Below the pieces are notes generated by a model that was not told the DNA's origin, did not search any database, and saw only the letters and a program-made list of their open reading frames with translations. A program made the translations under genes and the position numbers. A DNA stretch of 64,000 nucleotides, taken from the NCBI RefSeq assembly GCF_000764185.1, contig NZ_JQEC01000021.1, forward strand, positions 62,001 through 126,000. The letters run 5' to 3'. Source of the stretch: Colwellia psychrerythraea (GTDB lineage Bacteria > Pseudomonadota > Gammaproteobacteria > Enterobacterales > Alteromonadaceae). Shown piece by piece: positions 44,553-53,524 of the stretch (within the stretch, counting starts at the first letter, position 1; every line of letters starts with the position of its first letter).

Positions 44553-45419
44553 ATGCCCGTTAAGCTAAATGTATTTAACCGTAGTAATCTTAATTATATT
44601 ATACCGGTAGCCTTACTGGCTTCATCTGCATTTTACAACAGTAGTGCAGCTGCTGGAGCGTGGGTAGGTGCTGAAGGACATGGTTATAATAAAGTCGCTT
44701 ATGCTTATTATAAAGCCGATGAATTTCGTGGTGACAATGAAGATTTTAGTGAATTTATTGGTCAAAATACTTCGTATTACGGTGAATATGGCTTAGGTAA
44801 TAACTTTGCTGTTTATGGTCAATTACTCTATCAAGATTTAAAACAGACTAATTCACAAGGCACTATCGAAACCAATAGTGGTTTTGGTGATACTGAATTG
44901 GGTTTACGCTATCAATGGCAAGCACAACCCTTTGTACTATCAACTTCCTTGTTAGTTAAAGTACCTTACCTTTATGACGAAACTGATGAGTTGGCGCTAG
45001 GTAACGGGCAAGAAGATGTTGAATTTAAAGTATTATTAGGTAAAAGTTTAAATGAATATGGTTATTTAGGGGTAGAATTTGGTTATAGATACCGCACCGA
45101 AGCACCATCGGATGAATATCGGTATTTAATAGAGTACGGTTTTAATATTAATCAAAACTTATACCTAAGAGCTAAGTTAGATGGTGTTTTAAGTGCTAAT
45201 AATGCTGATGAATTAGTGCAAGATCCTGTATTGTTGAGTGATAACTTATCAATTACTACTGAATATGACTCAGGTAAATTAGAGTTAACAACAGGCTGGA
45301 TGTTCAATCCGTCATCACAACAAAAATATGGTGTTGAATTAACTTACACAAATGATCTCTATGGTGAAAATACGCTTAAAGGTAATAGTCTTCAGCTTGG
45401 CTTTACCATGGAGTATTAA
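44553..45419 (+). CDS. Outer-membrane beta-barrel protein of the arsenic/glycan block
   Basis: 288 residues with AAAGGAA before the ATG. After a signal peptide (IIPVALLASSAFYNSSAAAG) nearly everything alternates hydrophobic and polar residues in amphipathic strands, such as NFAVYGQLLYQDL, SGFGDTELGLRYQW and EYGYLGVEFGYRYR, ending SLQLGFTMEY with a terminal aromatic residue. This is a ~12-strand-type barrel of the outer membrane. It is followed after two bases by the GT2 gene and opens the operon. It could be an exit or entry pore, or a marker of envelope function; no family name is certain. Confidence 0.8.
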   Translation: MPVKLNVFNRSNLNYIIPVALLASSAFYNSSAAAGAWVGAEGHGYNKVAYAYYKADEFRGDNEDFSEFIGQNTSYYGEYGLGNNFAVYGQLLYQDLKQTNSQGTIETNSGFGDTELGLRYQWQAQPFVLSTSLLVKVPYLYDETDELALGNGQEDVEFKVLLGKSLNEYGYLGVEFGYRYRTEAPSDEYRYLIEYGFNINQNLYLRAKLDGVLSANNADELVQDPVLLSDNLSITTEYDSGKLELTTGWMFNPSSQQKYGVELTYTNDLYGENTLKGNSLQLGFTMEY

Positions 45420-45421
45420 TC

Positions 45422-46972
45422 ATGTCTGTGTTAAGCCTTACCATCCTTGGTGGTCATTTTTTCTTATTATTTATCTTGTGTTTGTTTGGCTTGCACCGAT
45501 TATCTATGGTTTGGCGCGGGTATAAATATAAAAATGTACAAGCGATTATTCCTGCAAAATTTAAAAATCTACCTAAAATAACGGTGCAAATACCTTTGTA
45601 CAATGAGCGTTTTGTCGCTGAACGAATTATTGATGCGGTCGCTAAGTTTGAATACCCACGCGGTCAATTACAAATACAAATTGTTGATGATTCCACTGAT
45701 GATACCAGGCAGTTAGTGTCTGAGCGGGTAAAACACTATCAACAATTAGGCATCAATATTGAGCATGTGCAACGAAAAAATCGCCAGGGCTATAAGGCGG
45801 GCGCACTAAAAGAAGCCATGATGGCGGCTACCGGTGAATTCATTGCTATTTTTGATGGTGACTTTATTCCCAGCAGCGACTTGCTCACTAAAACGATCCA
45901 TCACTTCAAAGAAGAAAACAGCAATATGCCCGTTAATGAGCGCGTTGCTATGGTGCAGTTTCGTTGGCAGCATTTAAACCGTGCTAGTAGTGAGCTAACT
46001 CAAGTGCAAGCAATGATGCTTGATGCGCATTTTGGCCTAGAACAACAAGTACGTTACGCGAGTAAATTGTTATTTAACTTTAATGGCACCGCCGGTATCT
46101 GGCGCACAGAAGCGATTATTGATGCGGGTCATTGGAGTGCCGATACCTTAACCGAAGATCTCGATTTAAGTTATCGCGCCCAGCTTAAAGGCTGGAAGAT
46201 GGTTTACCTTAACGATATTGAATGTGCGGGTGAATTACCTGCCAATATGAATGCCTTTAAAAGCCAACAACACCGTTGGGCTAAAGGTGGCGTGCAAGTA
46301 ATGAAGAAGATGTTGCCAAAGGTATGGCGCGCTAAGTTACCATTAACAACCAAAATTGAAGCAAGCTTTCATTTATCAAATAATCTTGCCTATTTAGTCA
46401 TGTTACTCGATACCTTACTCTTTTTAGTACCAAGCTTGGTAATACGTCATCACTATCAAGTGAGTGATACACTTTGGTTTGATTTACCTTTGTTATTACT
46501 ATCTTCTGGTGGTCACCTTGTCTACTTATTTTATGGGCAAGTAGTCCTAGGTCGTTCAAAACTTTTCGCTTTGAGTAAGTTACCCCGTTTATTATTACTG
46601 GGTATTCAATTAGCGATTAATAATGCCAGAGCAGGTATCGAAGCATTATTAGGGCAAGAAAGTGAATTTGTTCGAACGCCTAAAGATGGTGAATTACTTA
46701 TCCGTAACACTATAACGGAGCACAGAGAAAATAAGCAAAAGGATAAGCATAAAATCACAGTAACAGCTGATGACTCAATACCATTTTATCGTGCGGTACC
46801 TCCGCAAGGAGCGTTAATTGAGCTATTAGTCGCGTTAGTATATAGCATAGTGTTTGGCTGGATTATTTGGCAACAGCACTGGTTTATGGTGCCAGCGGTT
46901 TTTATTTTGACATTAGGCTTTTTAACTACATCCCTTAATAGCTTACGTAGTCATTACGGGTTAATGCGATGA
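45422..46972 (+). CDS. Processive GT2 glycosyltransferase (cellulose-synthase-like)
   Basis: 516 residues. One N-terminal span, a GT-A domain (~50-320) with the processive-enzyme motifs VDDST, FDGDF (DxD), TEDLDLS (TED) and QQHRW (QxxRW), then about four C-terminal spans. This is the arrangement of cellulose/mannan synthase-like enzymes that polymerise a sugar and pass it through the membrane, or of related glycolipid synthases. No PilZ domain is present. The stop overlaps the next start (ATGA). In this operon it may elongate or transfer the sugar moiety. Confidence 0.9.
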   Translation: MSVLSLTILGGHFFLLFILCLFGLHRLSMVWRGYKYKNVQAIIPAKFKNLPKITVQIPLYNERFVAERIIDAVAKFEYPRGQLQIQIVDDSTDDTRQLVSERVKHYQQLGINIEHVQRKNRQGYKAGALKEAMMAATGEFIAIFDGDFIPSSDLLTKTIHHFKEENSNMPVNERVAMVQFRWQHLNRASSELTQVQAMMLDAHFGLEQQVRYASKLLFNFNGTAGIWRTEAIIDAGHWSADTLTEDLDLSYRAQLKGWKMVYLNDIECAGELPANMNAFKSQQHRWAKGGVQVMKKMLPKVWRAKLPLTTKIEASFHLSNNLAYLVMLLDTLLFLVPSLVIRHHYQVSDTLWFDLPLLLLSSGGHLVYLFYGQVVLGRSKLFALSKLPRLLLLGIQLAINNARAGIEALLGQESEFVRTPKDGELLIRNTITEHRENKQKDKHKITVTADDSIPFYRAVPPQGALIELLVALVYSIVFGWIIWQQHWFMVPAVFILTLGFLTTSLNSLRSHYGLMR

Positions 46973-48567
46973 AAGTAACTTCTGGGCCGGCTAATATGTG
47001 GCAAAGGCACGTAAACAGCGGGTTTTATTTCAGCTGCTTAGTTGTCTATTTGCTACTGTGTTTGAGTAGTCATGTACTTACTAAACCAAGCCTGACTGCG
47101 GATAGCTTAGGCTTTTATTTAATCGCACAATTTTCTTTAATGTCTTTGTTGATGTTAATCATTTGGCGATTAAGTGCTAACAGTAATAACGTAAAAGACT
47201 TTCGGCTCTTAATCTTCTTCGCAATTTTAGTACGGTTAGTATTAATCGGTGTTGACCCTTATAGCTCAAATGATGTTGATCGTTACTTATTTGATGGAAA
47301 AATTGCCTTAGCGGGTTTTGATCCTTACCGCATTAGCCATGACGCCATCGCATTAACCGATTTGCGTGAGCAATGGCAGCCACCAGTAGAGCATGTCAAA
47401 TATGTCACCCTTTATCCACCGCTAGCACTAGCGCTGTTTAGCTTAGCGGCTAGTGCGGGGGTAGAATATGCCACACAAGCTTGGCAAATAATGCTGACAT
47501 TAGCGAGTTTAGCGAGCTTAGCGATCGGAATATTAGTTTTAAAAAGGGCCAATAAACTTAAGTTTTTAACGCTAATTGCTTTGTCACCAATGTTAATACT
47601 TGAAAGTGGTATGGCACTGCATATCGATACTTTTTCTACCTTGGCAATAATGCTAATGCTGTATGCTTGGCAGCGACAACACTTGGTATTAACGGGCATG
47701 GCTATTGGTTTAGGCACTTTAATTAAAATATTACCTTTGGTATTACTACTGCCTTTATCACTTGCTTGTATTGTTTCAGCTTACAAAAAATACCAACACC
47801 TGCACCAAAACGAACATCAGTCACAACAAGGGCAATTACCAGCACAATTAACTAATCAGCTGATGTTCAGCTTACGTGGTGCTTTCCAGCTTTGTTTTTC
47901 AACCATTTCGGTTGTTATTGTTGGTTATCTAAGCGCATTTTTACTGGGTTTTCATCCTATTGGTAGTATTTCAGTGTTCTTTAATAAATGGCGCTTTGGG
48001 GCACCATTATTTAGCTTTTTTGAAGATACTTTAACTACGGCTGAACTGTTAATGATTAGTGGTGTTATCGCGACATTAGTTATCGCTATTATTTGTTACT
48101 TGAGTATCAGTTCACAGCAAAACACGTCGGTTCGCAACAGCACTAATAGTCATGATAACGCCTCATTAACAACAAACTTAGTCGTAACAGGTTTATTACC
48201 AATCCGATTAGTCATTGCATTGCAGTTAGCACTGGCTTTACCGCTATTACTGAGCCCGGTACTTTTTCCTTGGTATTTGATGCCACTAGTGCCTTTAATT
48301 GCCTTGCAGCCTAACTTTTATGGCCTAGCTTGGTTAGTCATCATACCTCTGACTTATGAAGTGATGAATCAATTTCATTGTTGCCATATATGGGCGCCAG
48401 CACAGTGGCCGTTATATCTACTTGCCAGTCTTTATGTTTTAACGCTGTTTCATGGCTTATCGCTATTAATTAGTAGCAAAAACAGTACAAAAAACTTAGC
48501 CGTTAACAGCAATATAAGAAATGGTATTACTAAGCAAGACAATAACGCAGAGGTTAATAATGTATAA
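46969..48567 (+). CDS. Polytopic membrane glycosyltransferase (GT87/DUF2029-like)
   Basis: 532 residues with ~11 hydrophobic spans. The first periplasmic loop has DPYSSNDVDRYLFDGKIALAGFDPYRI, typical of GT-C-type enzymes using polyprenyl-phosphate sugars (an acidic Asp-Val-Asp-Arg motif). A second hallmark is SGMALHIDTFSTLAIMLMLYAWQRQHLVLTGMAIGLGTLIKILPL. It probably transfers a sugar on the periplasmic side of the inner membrane. It overlaps both neighbours (4 bp and 8 bp). Next to it is a DPM1-like GT2 that could supply the lipid-linked sugar donor. Confidence 0.82.
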   Translation: MKVTSGPANMWQRHVNSGFYFSCLVVYLLLCLSSHVLTKPSLTADSLGFYLIAQFSLMSLLMLIIWRLSANSNNVKDFRLLIFFAILVRLVLIGVDPYSSNDVDRYLFDGKIALAGFDPYRISHDAIALTDLREQWQPPVEHVKYVTLYPPLALALFSLAASAGVEYATQAWQIMLTLASLASLAIGILVLKRANKLKFLTLIALSPMLILESGMALHIDTFSTLAIMLMLYAWQRQHLVLTGMAIGLGTLIKILPLVLLLPLSLACIVSAYKKYQHLHQNEHQSQQGQLPAQLTNQLMFSLRGAFQLCFSTISVVIVGYLSAFLLGFHPIGSISVFFNKWRFGAPLFSFFEDTLTTAELLMISGVIATLVIAIICYLSISSQQNTSVRNSTNSHDNASLTTNLVVTGLLPIRLVIALQLALALPLLLSPVLFPWYLMPLVPLIALQPNFYGLAWLVIIPLTYEVMNQFHCCHIWAPAQWPLYLLASLYVLTLFHGLSLLISSKNSTKNLAVNSNIRNGITKQDNNAEVNNV

Positions 48568-49330
48568 AAATCATACTGTTAGTGTAGTCATTCCAGCGTT
48601 AAATGAAGAAGCTGCCATCGGAAAAGTTGTTACAGACCTACAGGCACTTACCTTAGTTTCCTCTAAAACTTTAAGCGCTGAAAAAGTTATTGATGCCATC
48701 ATCGTTTGTGATAATGGCTCAAGTGATAATACCGCTAATCATGCTAAAGCTGCAGGGGCTTTAGTAGTCTATCAAGCACAAGGTGGGTACGGTATAGCGT
48801 GTCAAACGGCATTGTTGCACTGTCCGCCCTGCGACATTGTCTTGTTTGTTGATGGCGATGATAGTTGTTTTATTAAACAAGCCATACCGTTACTGCAAGG
48901 CATTGTAGACGGTGATGATTTAGCGATTGGTTCACGTATTTTAGGCAATGTTGAAGAAGGAGCATTAACCAGCGTGCAAAAATTTGGTAATTGGCTTTCC
49001 GGCCGATTAATTGAATTATTTTGGCAGCAAAAAGTTAGCGATCTTGGGCCATTTCGAGCCATACGTTCAGAAGCTTTACAGCGAATAGCAATGCAAGATG
49101 TCAGCTTTGGCTGGACCGTTGAAATGCAAGTGAAAGCGGCTATATTAGCGATGAAAACCAGCGAATATCCGGTTGATTCGAAAATTCGCATTGGTCAATC
49201 AAAAATTAGTGGCACGGTAAAGGGCTCGATATTGGCCGGGATTGGTATTTTATCGATGATAGCCAAATTAAGGTTTGGGAGTTTTGCTAAGCAAGCACAA
49301 CAACAAAATAGAGCGATTGATAAATGTTAA
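48560..49330 (+). CDS. GT2 glycosyltransferase (dolichyl-phosphate-mannose-synthase-like)
   Basis: 256 residues from ATG 48560, preceded by AGAGG; a frame from 48521 would overlap the previous gene more and lacks a site. Motifs: VSVVIPALNEEAAIGKVV, DNGSSDNT, LFVDGDD (DxD), AIGSRI, and DLGPFRAIRSEAL. No membrane spans, so it makes a polyprenyl-phosphate sugar or a glycoside at the cytosolic face. It resembles the GT2 enzymes named in automatic annotation as arsenosugar-biosynthesis glycosyltransferases. It overlaps DUF547 by 7 bp. Confidence 0.88.
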   Translation: MYKNHTVSVVIPALNEEAAIGKVVTDLQALTLVSSKTLSAEKVIDAIIVCDNGSSDNTANHAKAAGALVVYQAQGGYGIACQTALLHCPPCDIVLFVDGDDSCFIKQAIPLLQGIVDGDDLAIGSRILGNVEEGALTSVQKFGNWLSGRLIELFWQQKVSDLGPFRAIRSEALQRIAMQDVSFGWTVEMQVKAAILAMKTSEYPVDSKIRIGQSKISGTVKGSILAGIGILSMIAKLRFGSFAKQAQQQNRAIDKC

Positions 49331-50274
49331 ATAAAACCGCTATGGGAGGCGGCATGTTTGCACTTTTAATTATAAGTGTTATCGCTGTTTGCATCTTTTA
49401 TCAGCTTTATCAAGCACGCTCCGCTAATGTAATTTCATTTTGGCAAATAGAGCATGTCAGCCAAAATAAAAAAATTGACCACAGTTATTGGCAAGCTGTG
49501 CTTAGTGCTTATGTAACGAATGAGCAGCAACCAAACGCTAAACTGGCAATATCGGCTAAAAGATCGACTCACTTCAATTATGCGGCAGTTACCGTTGAAC
49601 ATAAGGCTGTATTAAAAAAGTACCTACAGAAAATGCAACAACTCGACCCTAGAGATTACCCTAAAAATGAGCAATTAGCTTACTGGGTTAATTTATATAA
49701 TGCCTTAACCGTACAGTTGGTTTTAACACATTATCCGGTCGCTTCTATTCGAACTATTGCCTCAACTGATCTTGGTTTACTGGGTGAGTTTATTGGTCCT
49801 TGGGATAGTGTGATTGCCACAGTCGCGGGAATAAAATTAACGCTTAACCAAATAGAACACGGTATTTTACGCGCCATTTGGCAAGACCCCCGTATACATT
49901 ATGTGCTCAATTGTGCCAGTAAAGGTTGCCCTGATATAACAAGACAAGCTTTTGCCAGTGGACAAACCAATCAACAACTCGATTTAGCCGCGAGTCGTTT
50001 TATCAATCAAGATAAAGCAGTAAGATTTTCTGGCGATAAACTCTATTTATCTAAAATTTATTATTGGTTTGAACAAGATTTTGGCGGCAATAAAACCCAA
50101 GTATTGTCTCATTTAGCAAGCCACAGCAAAGGAGAGCTGTCGCATCGATTAGCGCGCTTCTCAGGTGACATAATTTATCAGTATAACTGGCTACTCAACC
50201 AGCCGATTAAAAAGAGTAAGGCTATATTAACCAAAACCCACACACAAAAGGTGATTACAAATTATGCCTACTAG
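49324..50274 (+). CDS. DUF547 protein
   Basis: 316 residues with one N-terminal span (GMFALLIISVIAVCIFYQLYQ) and a DUF547 domain (~85-260): YWVNLYNALTVQLVLTHYPVASIRTI and DPRIHYVLNCASKGCPDI are the diagnostic parts, with Cys in a CASKGCP motif. The family may be papain-like or metal-binding, but its chemistry is not established. The anchored domain should be periplasmic. It overlaps the GT::ArsM fusion gene by 11 bp. DUF547 proteins are often found with glycosyltransferase and radical SAM genes in marine bacteria. Confidence 0.85.
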   Translation: MLNKTAMGGGMFALLIISVIAVCIFYQLYQARSANVISFWQIEHVSQNKKIDHSYWQAVLSAYVTNEQQPNAKLAISAKRSTHFNYAAVTVEHKAVLKKYLQKMQQLDPRDYPKNEQLAYWVNLYNALTVQLVLTHYPVASIRTIASTDLGLLGEFIGPWDSVIATVAGIKLTLNQIEHGILRAIWQDPRIHYVLNCASKGCPDITRQAFASGQTNQQLDLAASRFINQDKAVRFSGDKLYLSKIYYWFEQDFGGNKTQVLSHLASHSKGELSHRLARFSGDIIYQYNWLLNQPIKKSKAILTKTHTQKVITNYAY

Positions 50275-52048
50275 AGCAACCTTAGTATTAATGATCAAAC
50301 GACCCAAACTTCATCAAGGTAAGCAACGTTTGGCCGGTGAAATTGGTGCTAATTCAGCATTAGTAATAGCAAAATCACTATTAAGCTGCGCCGTAGAAGA
50401 CGCGGCTAATTGGCCAGGTAAAGTTGTGATCGCAATAGCACATCAAATAGATGTAGTTTGGGCAACAAGATCATTAAAAAATATCTTACCTGCAGCGCAA
50501 GTTATTTATCAAGGTGAAGGTAACTTAGGTGAGCGTATTAATCGTGTTGATGAGGAGTTACGAAGTACTGGTCATCAATCGTTAGTTTTCATTGGCACTG
50601 ATAGCCCTATGCTTAATGATAACTTTTATCAGCACTTACCGGTCAAGTTAGCTAAGTCTGCCGTGTTGTTAGCGAAAGCTGAAGATGGCGGGGTGGTGAT
50701 GATGGCGAGTAATGCCCCCTGGCCTGATTTCTCTCATTTACCTTGGAGTAGCGAAAGCTTAGCCCGTGCGTTGGCGCTTTGTTGTCAGCATGAATGTTTA
50801 TCTGTTACTTATCATGATAGCAACTATGACATTGATCAACTGGTCGATTTAACTCGACTCAAACATGATTTATTAGCCGATGAACGACCGGCCAGGCAAA
50901 GGTTATTAAGTCAAGTATTTAGCTGTTTACATCAGCTCAAATTAAACCATGAGGAAAAAGTCATGCATGATGTAGTCAAAGATTATTATGGCAAAGTATT
51001 ACAAACAAGTGACGATTTACAAACAAATGCTTGTTGTACCGATAGCCAATTACCCAACGAGACTAAACGAATCCTCGCGAATATTCATGATGAAGTATTA
51101 ACCAAGTATTATGGTTGTGGCCTAGTCTCGCCTGAGTTACTTGCCAATTGTCACATTTTAGATTTAGGTTGTGGTGCAGGTCGTGATTGTTATGCCTTAG
51201 CGCAGCTTGTGGGTGAACAGGGCAGTGTTATTGGTGTCGACATGACAGAGGAACAATTAAGTGTTGCCCGTAAATATATTGATTACCACAAAGAAAAGTT
51301 TGCTTACCAAAAGGCCAATACCCGCTTTGAACTCGGTTATATTGAAAAACTAGATGAGTTAGCACTGAGCGATAATAGTATCGATGTTATTGTTTCTAAT
51401 TGCGTTATTAATTTATCGCCTGATAAAGAAGCCGTACTTGCGCAAGCTTACCGTTTATTAAAACCGGGCGGCGAAATTTACTTTTCCGATGTCTATGCCG
51501 ATAGACGTATTCCTGAGCATTTACAAGCAGACAGCTTGCTTTACGGCGAATGTTTAAGTGGCGCTTTATACCAACAAGACTTTCAAACATTAGCACAAAA
51601 AGTGGGGTTTTCTGAGCAGCGTGTGGTGACTAGTCGTGCAATAAGTATCAATAATCCTGAAATTATTGCACGTGTTGCCGGGATTAATTTTACCTCAGTG
51701 ACTTACCGACTATTTAAAGTCGCTGAACTAGAACCTCATGCTGAATACTACGGCCAACAAGTTATTTATTTAGGCGGAATTAACGGCCATACAGACGTTT
51801 TTTCTTTAGATGGTGAAACACACTTTCTTACTGATAAAATCACCGCTGTTAGTGGTAATACCTGGCGCACACTTAAAGCCAGTCGCTTTAATCAATACTT
51901 TAGTTTTGTTGGTGACTTTACACAGCATCTTGGTGGTTTTGTTATCGATAAATGCCACGATGTAGCAGCTAAAAAGGCACCTGATGAAGTGAGTTGTTGT
52001 TCAACCGATACAGCAACAGTAGCAACTGTTAGTAAGAGCTGCTGTTAA
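50264..52048 (+). CDS. arsM: Fusion of DUF2064 glycosyltransferase-like domain and arsenite methyltransferase ArsM
   Basis: 594 residues, two enzymes in one chain. Residues ~1-225 are a DUF2064/TIGR04282-type nucleotide-sugar-transferase-like domain (LVLMIKRPKLHQGKQRLA, FIGTDSPML, the acidic DxDSP-like motif). Residues 234-594 are ArsM: SAM motif LDLGCGAGRDCYAL, and the As(III)-binding cysteines Cys257/258, Cys380 (VSNCVINL) and Cys430 (GECLSGAL), the last two spaced by 50 as in characterised ArsM enzymes. The end is a CC-rich tail (VSCCS...SKSCC). Met234 (50963) is preceded by an internal GAGGA site, so free ArsM may also be made. The stop overlaps the next start (TAATG). Confidence 0.93.
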   Translation: MPTRATLVLMIKRPKLHQGKQRLAGEIGANSALVIAKSLLSCAVEDAANWPGKVVIAIAHQIDVVWATRSLKNILPAAQVIYQGEGNLGERINRVDEELRSTGHQSLVFIGTDSPMLNDNFYQHLPVKLAKSAVLLAKAEDGGVVMMASNAPWPDFSHLPWSSESLARALALCCQHECLSVTYHDSNYDIDQLVDLTRLKHDLLADERPARQRLLSQVFSCLHQLKLNHEEKVMHDVVKDYYGKVLQTSDDLQTNACCTDSQLPNETKRILANIHDEVLTKYYGCGLVSPELLANCHILDLGCGAGRDCYALAQLVGEQGSVIGVDMTEEQLSVARKYIDYHKEKFAYQKANTRFELGYIEKLDELALSDNSIDVIVSNCVINLSPDKEAVLAQAYRLLKPGGEIYFSDVYADRRIPEHLQADSLLYGECLSGALYQQDFQTLAQKVGFSEQRVVTSRAISINNPEIIARVAGINFTSVTYRLFKVAELEPHAEYYGQQVIYLGGINGHTDVFSLDGETHFLTDKITAVSGNTWRTLKASRFNQYFSFVGDFTQHLGGFVIDKCHDVAAKKAPDEVSCCSTDTATVATVSKSCC

Positions 52049-52962
52049 TGATTACGCATAAGCCAAGTGAAGATTGGTTTATCACTCCTAATGGTGAGGC
52101 ACGCGGTTATATTCAACCACATGCCCTTGATGAATTATGGATTCACACAGGTACGCGCTGTAATTTAGCTTGCGACTTTTGCCTTGAGGGCTCTGGCCCT
52201 GACGATAAACGTTTACAACCGCCTAAGTTTGATGAAGTAAAAGCTCATATTGATGAAGCCTTAAATCTTGGGGTTAAGCAATTTTCATTTACCGGAGGTG
52301 AGCCTTTCTTAATTAAAGATATTATCACTATCTTGGCTTATGCCAGTCAATTTTGCCCCTGTTTAGTACTGACTAATGGTACTGACCCGTTACTGAAACG
52401 TTTAGCTAAGTTAGCTGAAATAAGTACAGACAATCATCCTATCTCATTACGTATTAGCCTTGATTATGCTGATGCCGGTACACATGATCTTGCTCGTGGT
52501 ACGGGTAATTTTGCTAAGGCCATAGTCGCCTTAAAAAAGCTCCATCAACAAGGATTTAAAGTTTCTGTAGCACGTCATATGGCAATAGACGAAGACTCAG
52601 CACAGGTAGAGAAAGCTTTTAGAGATTTATTCAGCCTTAACGGTTTACCGGAAGATTTACCCATTATTGCATTCCCTGATTTTTTACCCCCCGGGGCAAT
52701 TACTGAAGTGCCACACATTACCGAACACTGTATGACCCATTATCACAATGAGGCACAGCGCCGACAGTTTATGTGCAGTAATTCGAAAATGTTAATTAAG
52801 AAAAATAATCAACTGCAGGTAGTCGCCTGTACGTTAGTTGATGACGATGATGATTATGTACTGAGTGACAGCTTAAGTGCCAGTTTAGATAAACGGATTA
52901 GCATGAAACATCATCGCTGTTATTCATGTTTTGCTTATGGTGCTAGTTGCAGTGAAAGCTAA
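52048..52962 (+). CDS. Radical SAM enzyme of the arsenic block
   Basis: 304 residues. The iron-sulfur motif CNLACDFC gives Cys38, Cys42 and Cys45; FSFTGGEPFL is the GGE motif; LTNGTD and LRISLDYADAGTHD follow. The C terminus has a cysteine cluster (VVACTLVDD, HRCYSCFAYGASCSE) that could hold a second cluster or metal. By position it should add the 5'-deoxyadenosyl group to dimethylarsenite, the step done by ArsS elsewhere. However its sequence does not look like the ArsS proteins I know (RCNLACxHCH-type start with a long Cys-rich tail), so the equivalence is inferred from context only. Confidence 0.85.
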   Translation: MITHKPSEDWFITPNGEARGYIQPHALDELWIHTGTRCNLACDFCLEGSGPDDKRLQPPKFDEVKAHIDEALNLGVKQFSFTGGEPFLIKDIITILAYASQFCPCLVLTNGTDPLLKRLAKLAEISTDNHPISLRISLDYADAGTHDLARGTGNFAKAIVALKKLHQQGFKVSVARHMAIDEDSAQVEKAFRDLFSLNGLPEDLPIIAFPDFLPPGAITEVPHITEHCMTHYHNEAQRRQFMCSNSKMLIKKNNQLQVVACTLVDDDDDYVLSDSLSASLDKRISMKHHRCYSCFAYGASCSES

Positions 52963-53041
52963 AACACATTACTGGCCAAGTTATCAGCTAGCTCAATAGC
53001 AATAGGTGAACAGAATAGATGAACAACTCAGGAGAAAGAAA

Positions 53042-53494
53042 ATGAGAAAAATACTTTTTTTATGTACCGGTAACTCATGTCGAAGTCAAATGGCCCATGG
53101 TTTTGCTAATAGTATGCATAACGGTAATTGGCAGTGTTATTCAGCCGGTATTGTCAGTCATGGCATGAATAAGTTTGCCATACAAGTCATGGCTGAAGTC
53201 GGCATAGATATTAGTGAACACACTTCACAAACCCTGAATGAATTTTACGATGTAAATTTTGATTATGTGGCCACAGTTTGTGACCATGCGGCGGATAACT
53301 GTCCTGCTTTCACCCAAGGTGAACAGGTTATTCATCAACGTTTTGATGATCCTCCTAAATTAGCGCGGCATGCTAAAACGGATGAAGAGTCGTTAGACTT
53401 TTATCGACAAGTAAGAGATGAAATACAGCAGTGGGTGGCAGAGTTACCAGAGCAATTAAGTCCTCAGGTAACACCGAAACTAGCACAACATTAA
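53042..53494 (+). CDS. arsC: Arsenate reductase, thioredoxin-coupled LMW-phosphatase type
   Basis: 150 residues from ATG 53042 with AGGAGA upstream; the frame from 53006 is too long. P-loop CTGNSCRSQ gives Cys8, Cys13 and Arg14, and VCDHAADNC gives Cys80 and Cys87, the three-cysteine relay of Staphylococcus-type ArsC. The DDPP motif supplies the general acid. It reduces arsenate to arsenite, producing the ArsM substrate. The start lies 79 bp after the radical SAM gene; the C-terminal ~15 residues (LSPQVTPKLAQH) extend past the usual end. Confidence 0.93.
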   Translation: MRKILFLCTGNSCRSQMAHGFANSMHNGNWQCYSAGIVSHGMNKFAIQVMAEVGIDISEHTSQTLNEFYDVNFDYVATVCDHAADNCPAFTQGEQVIHQRFDDPPKLARHAKTDEESLDFYRQVRDEIQQWVAELPEQLSPQVTPKLAQH

Positions 53495-53524
53495 CCCATT
53501 AAGATAAAAATACAGGAGAACAAT

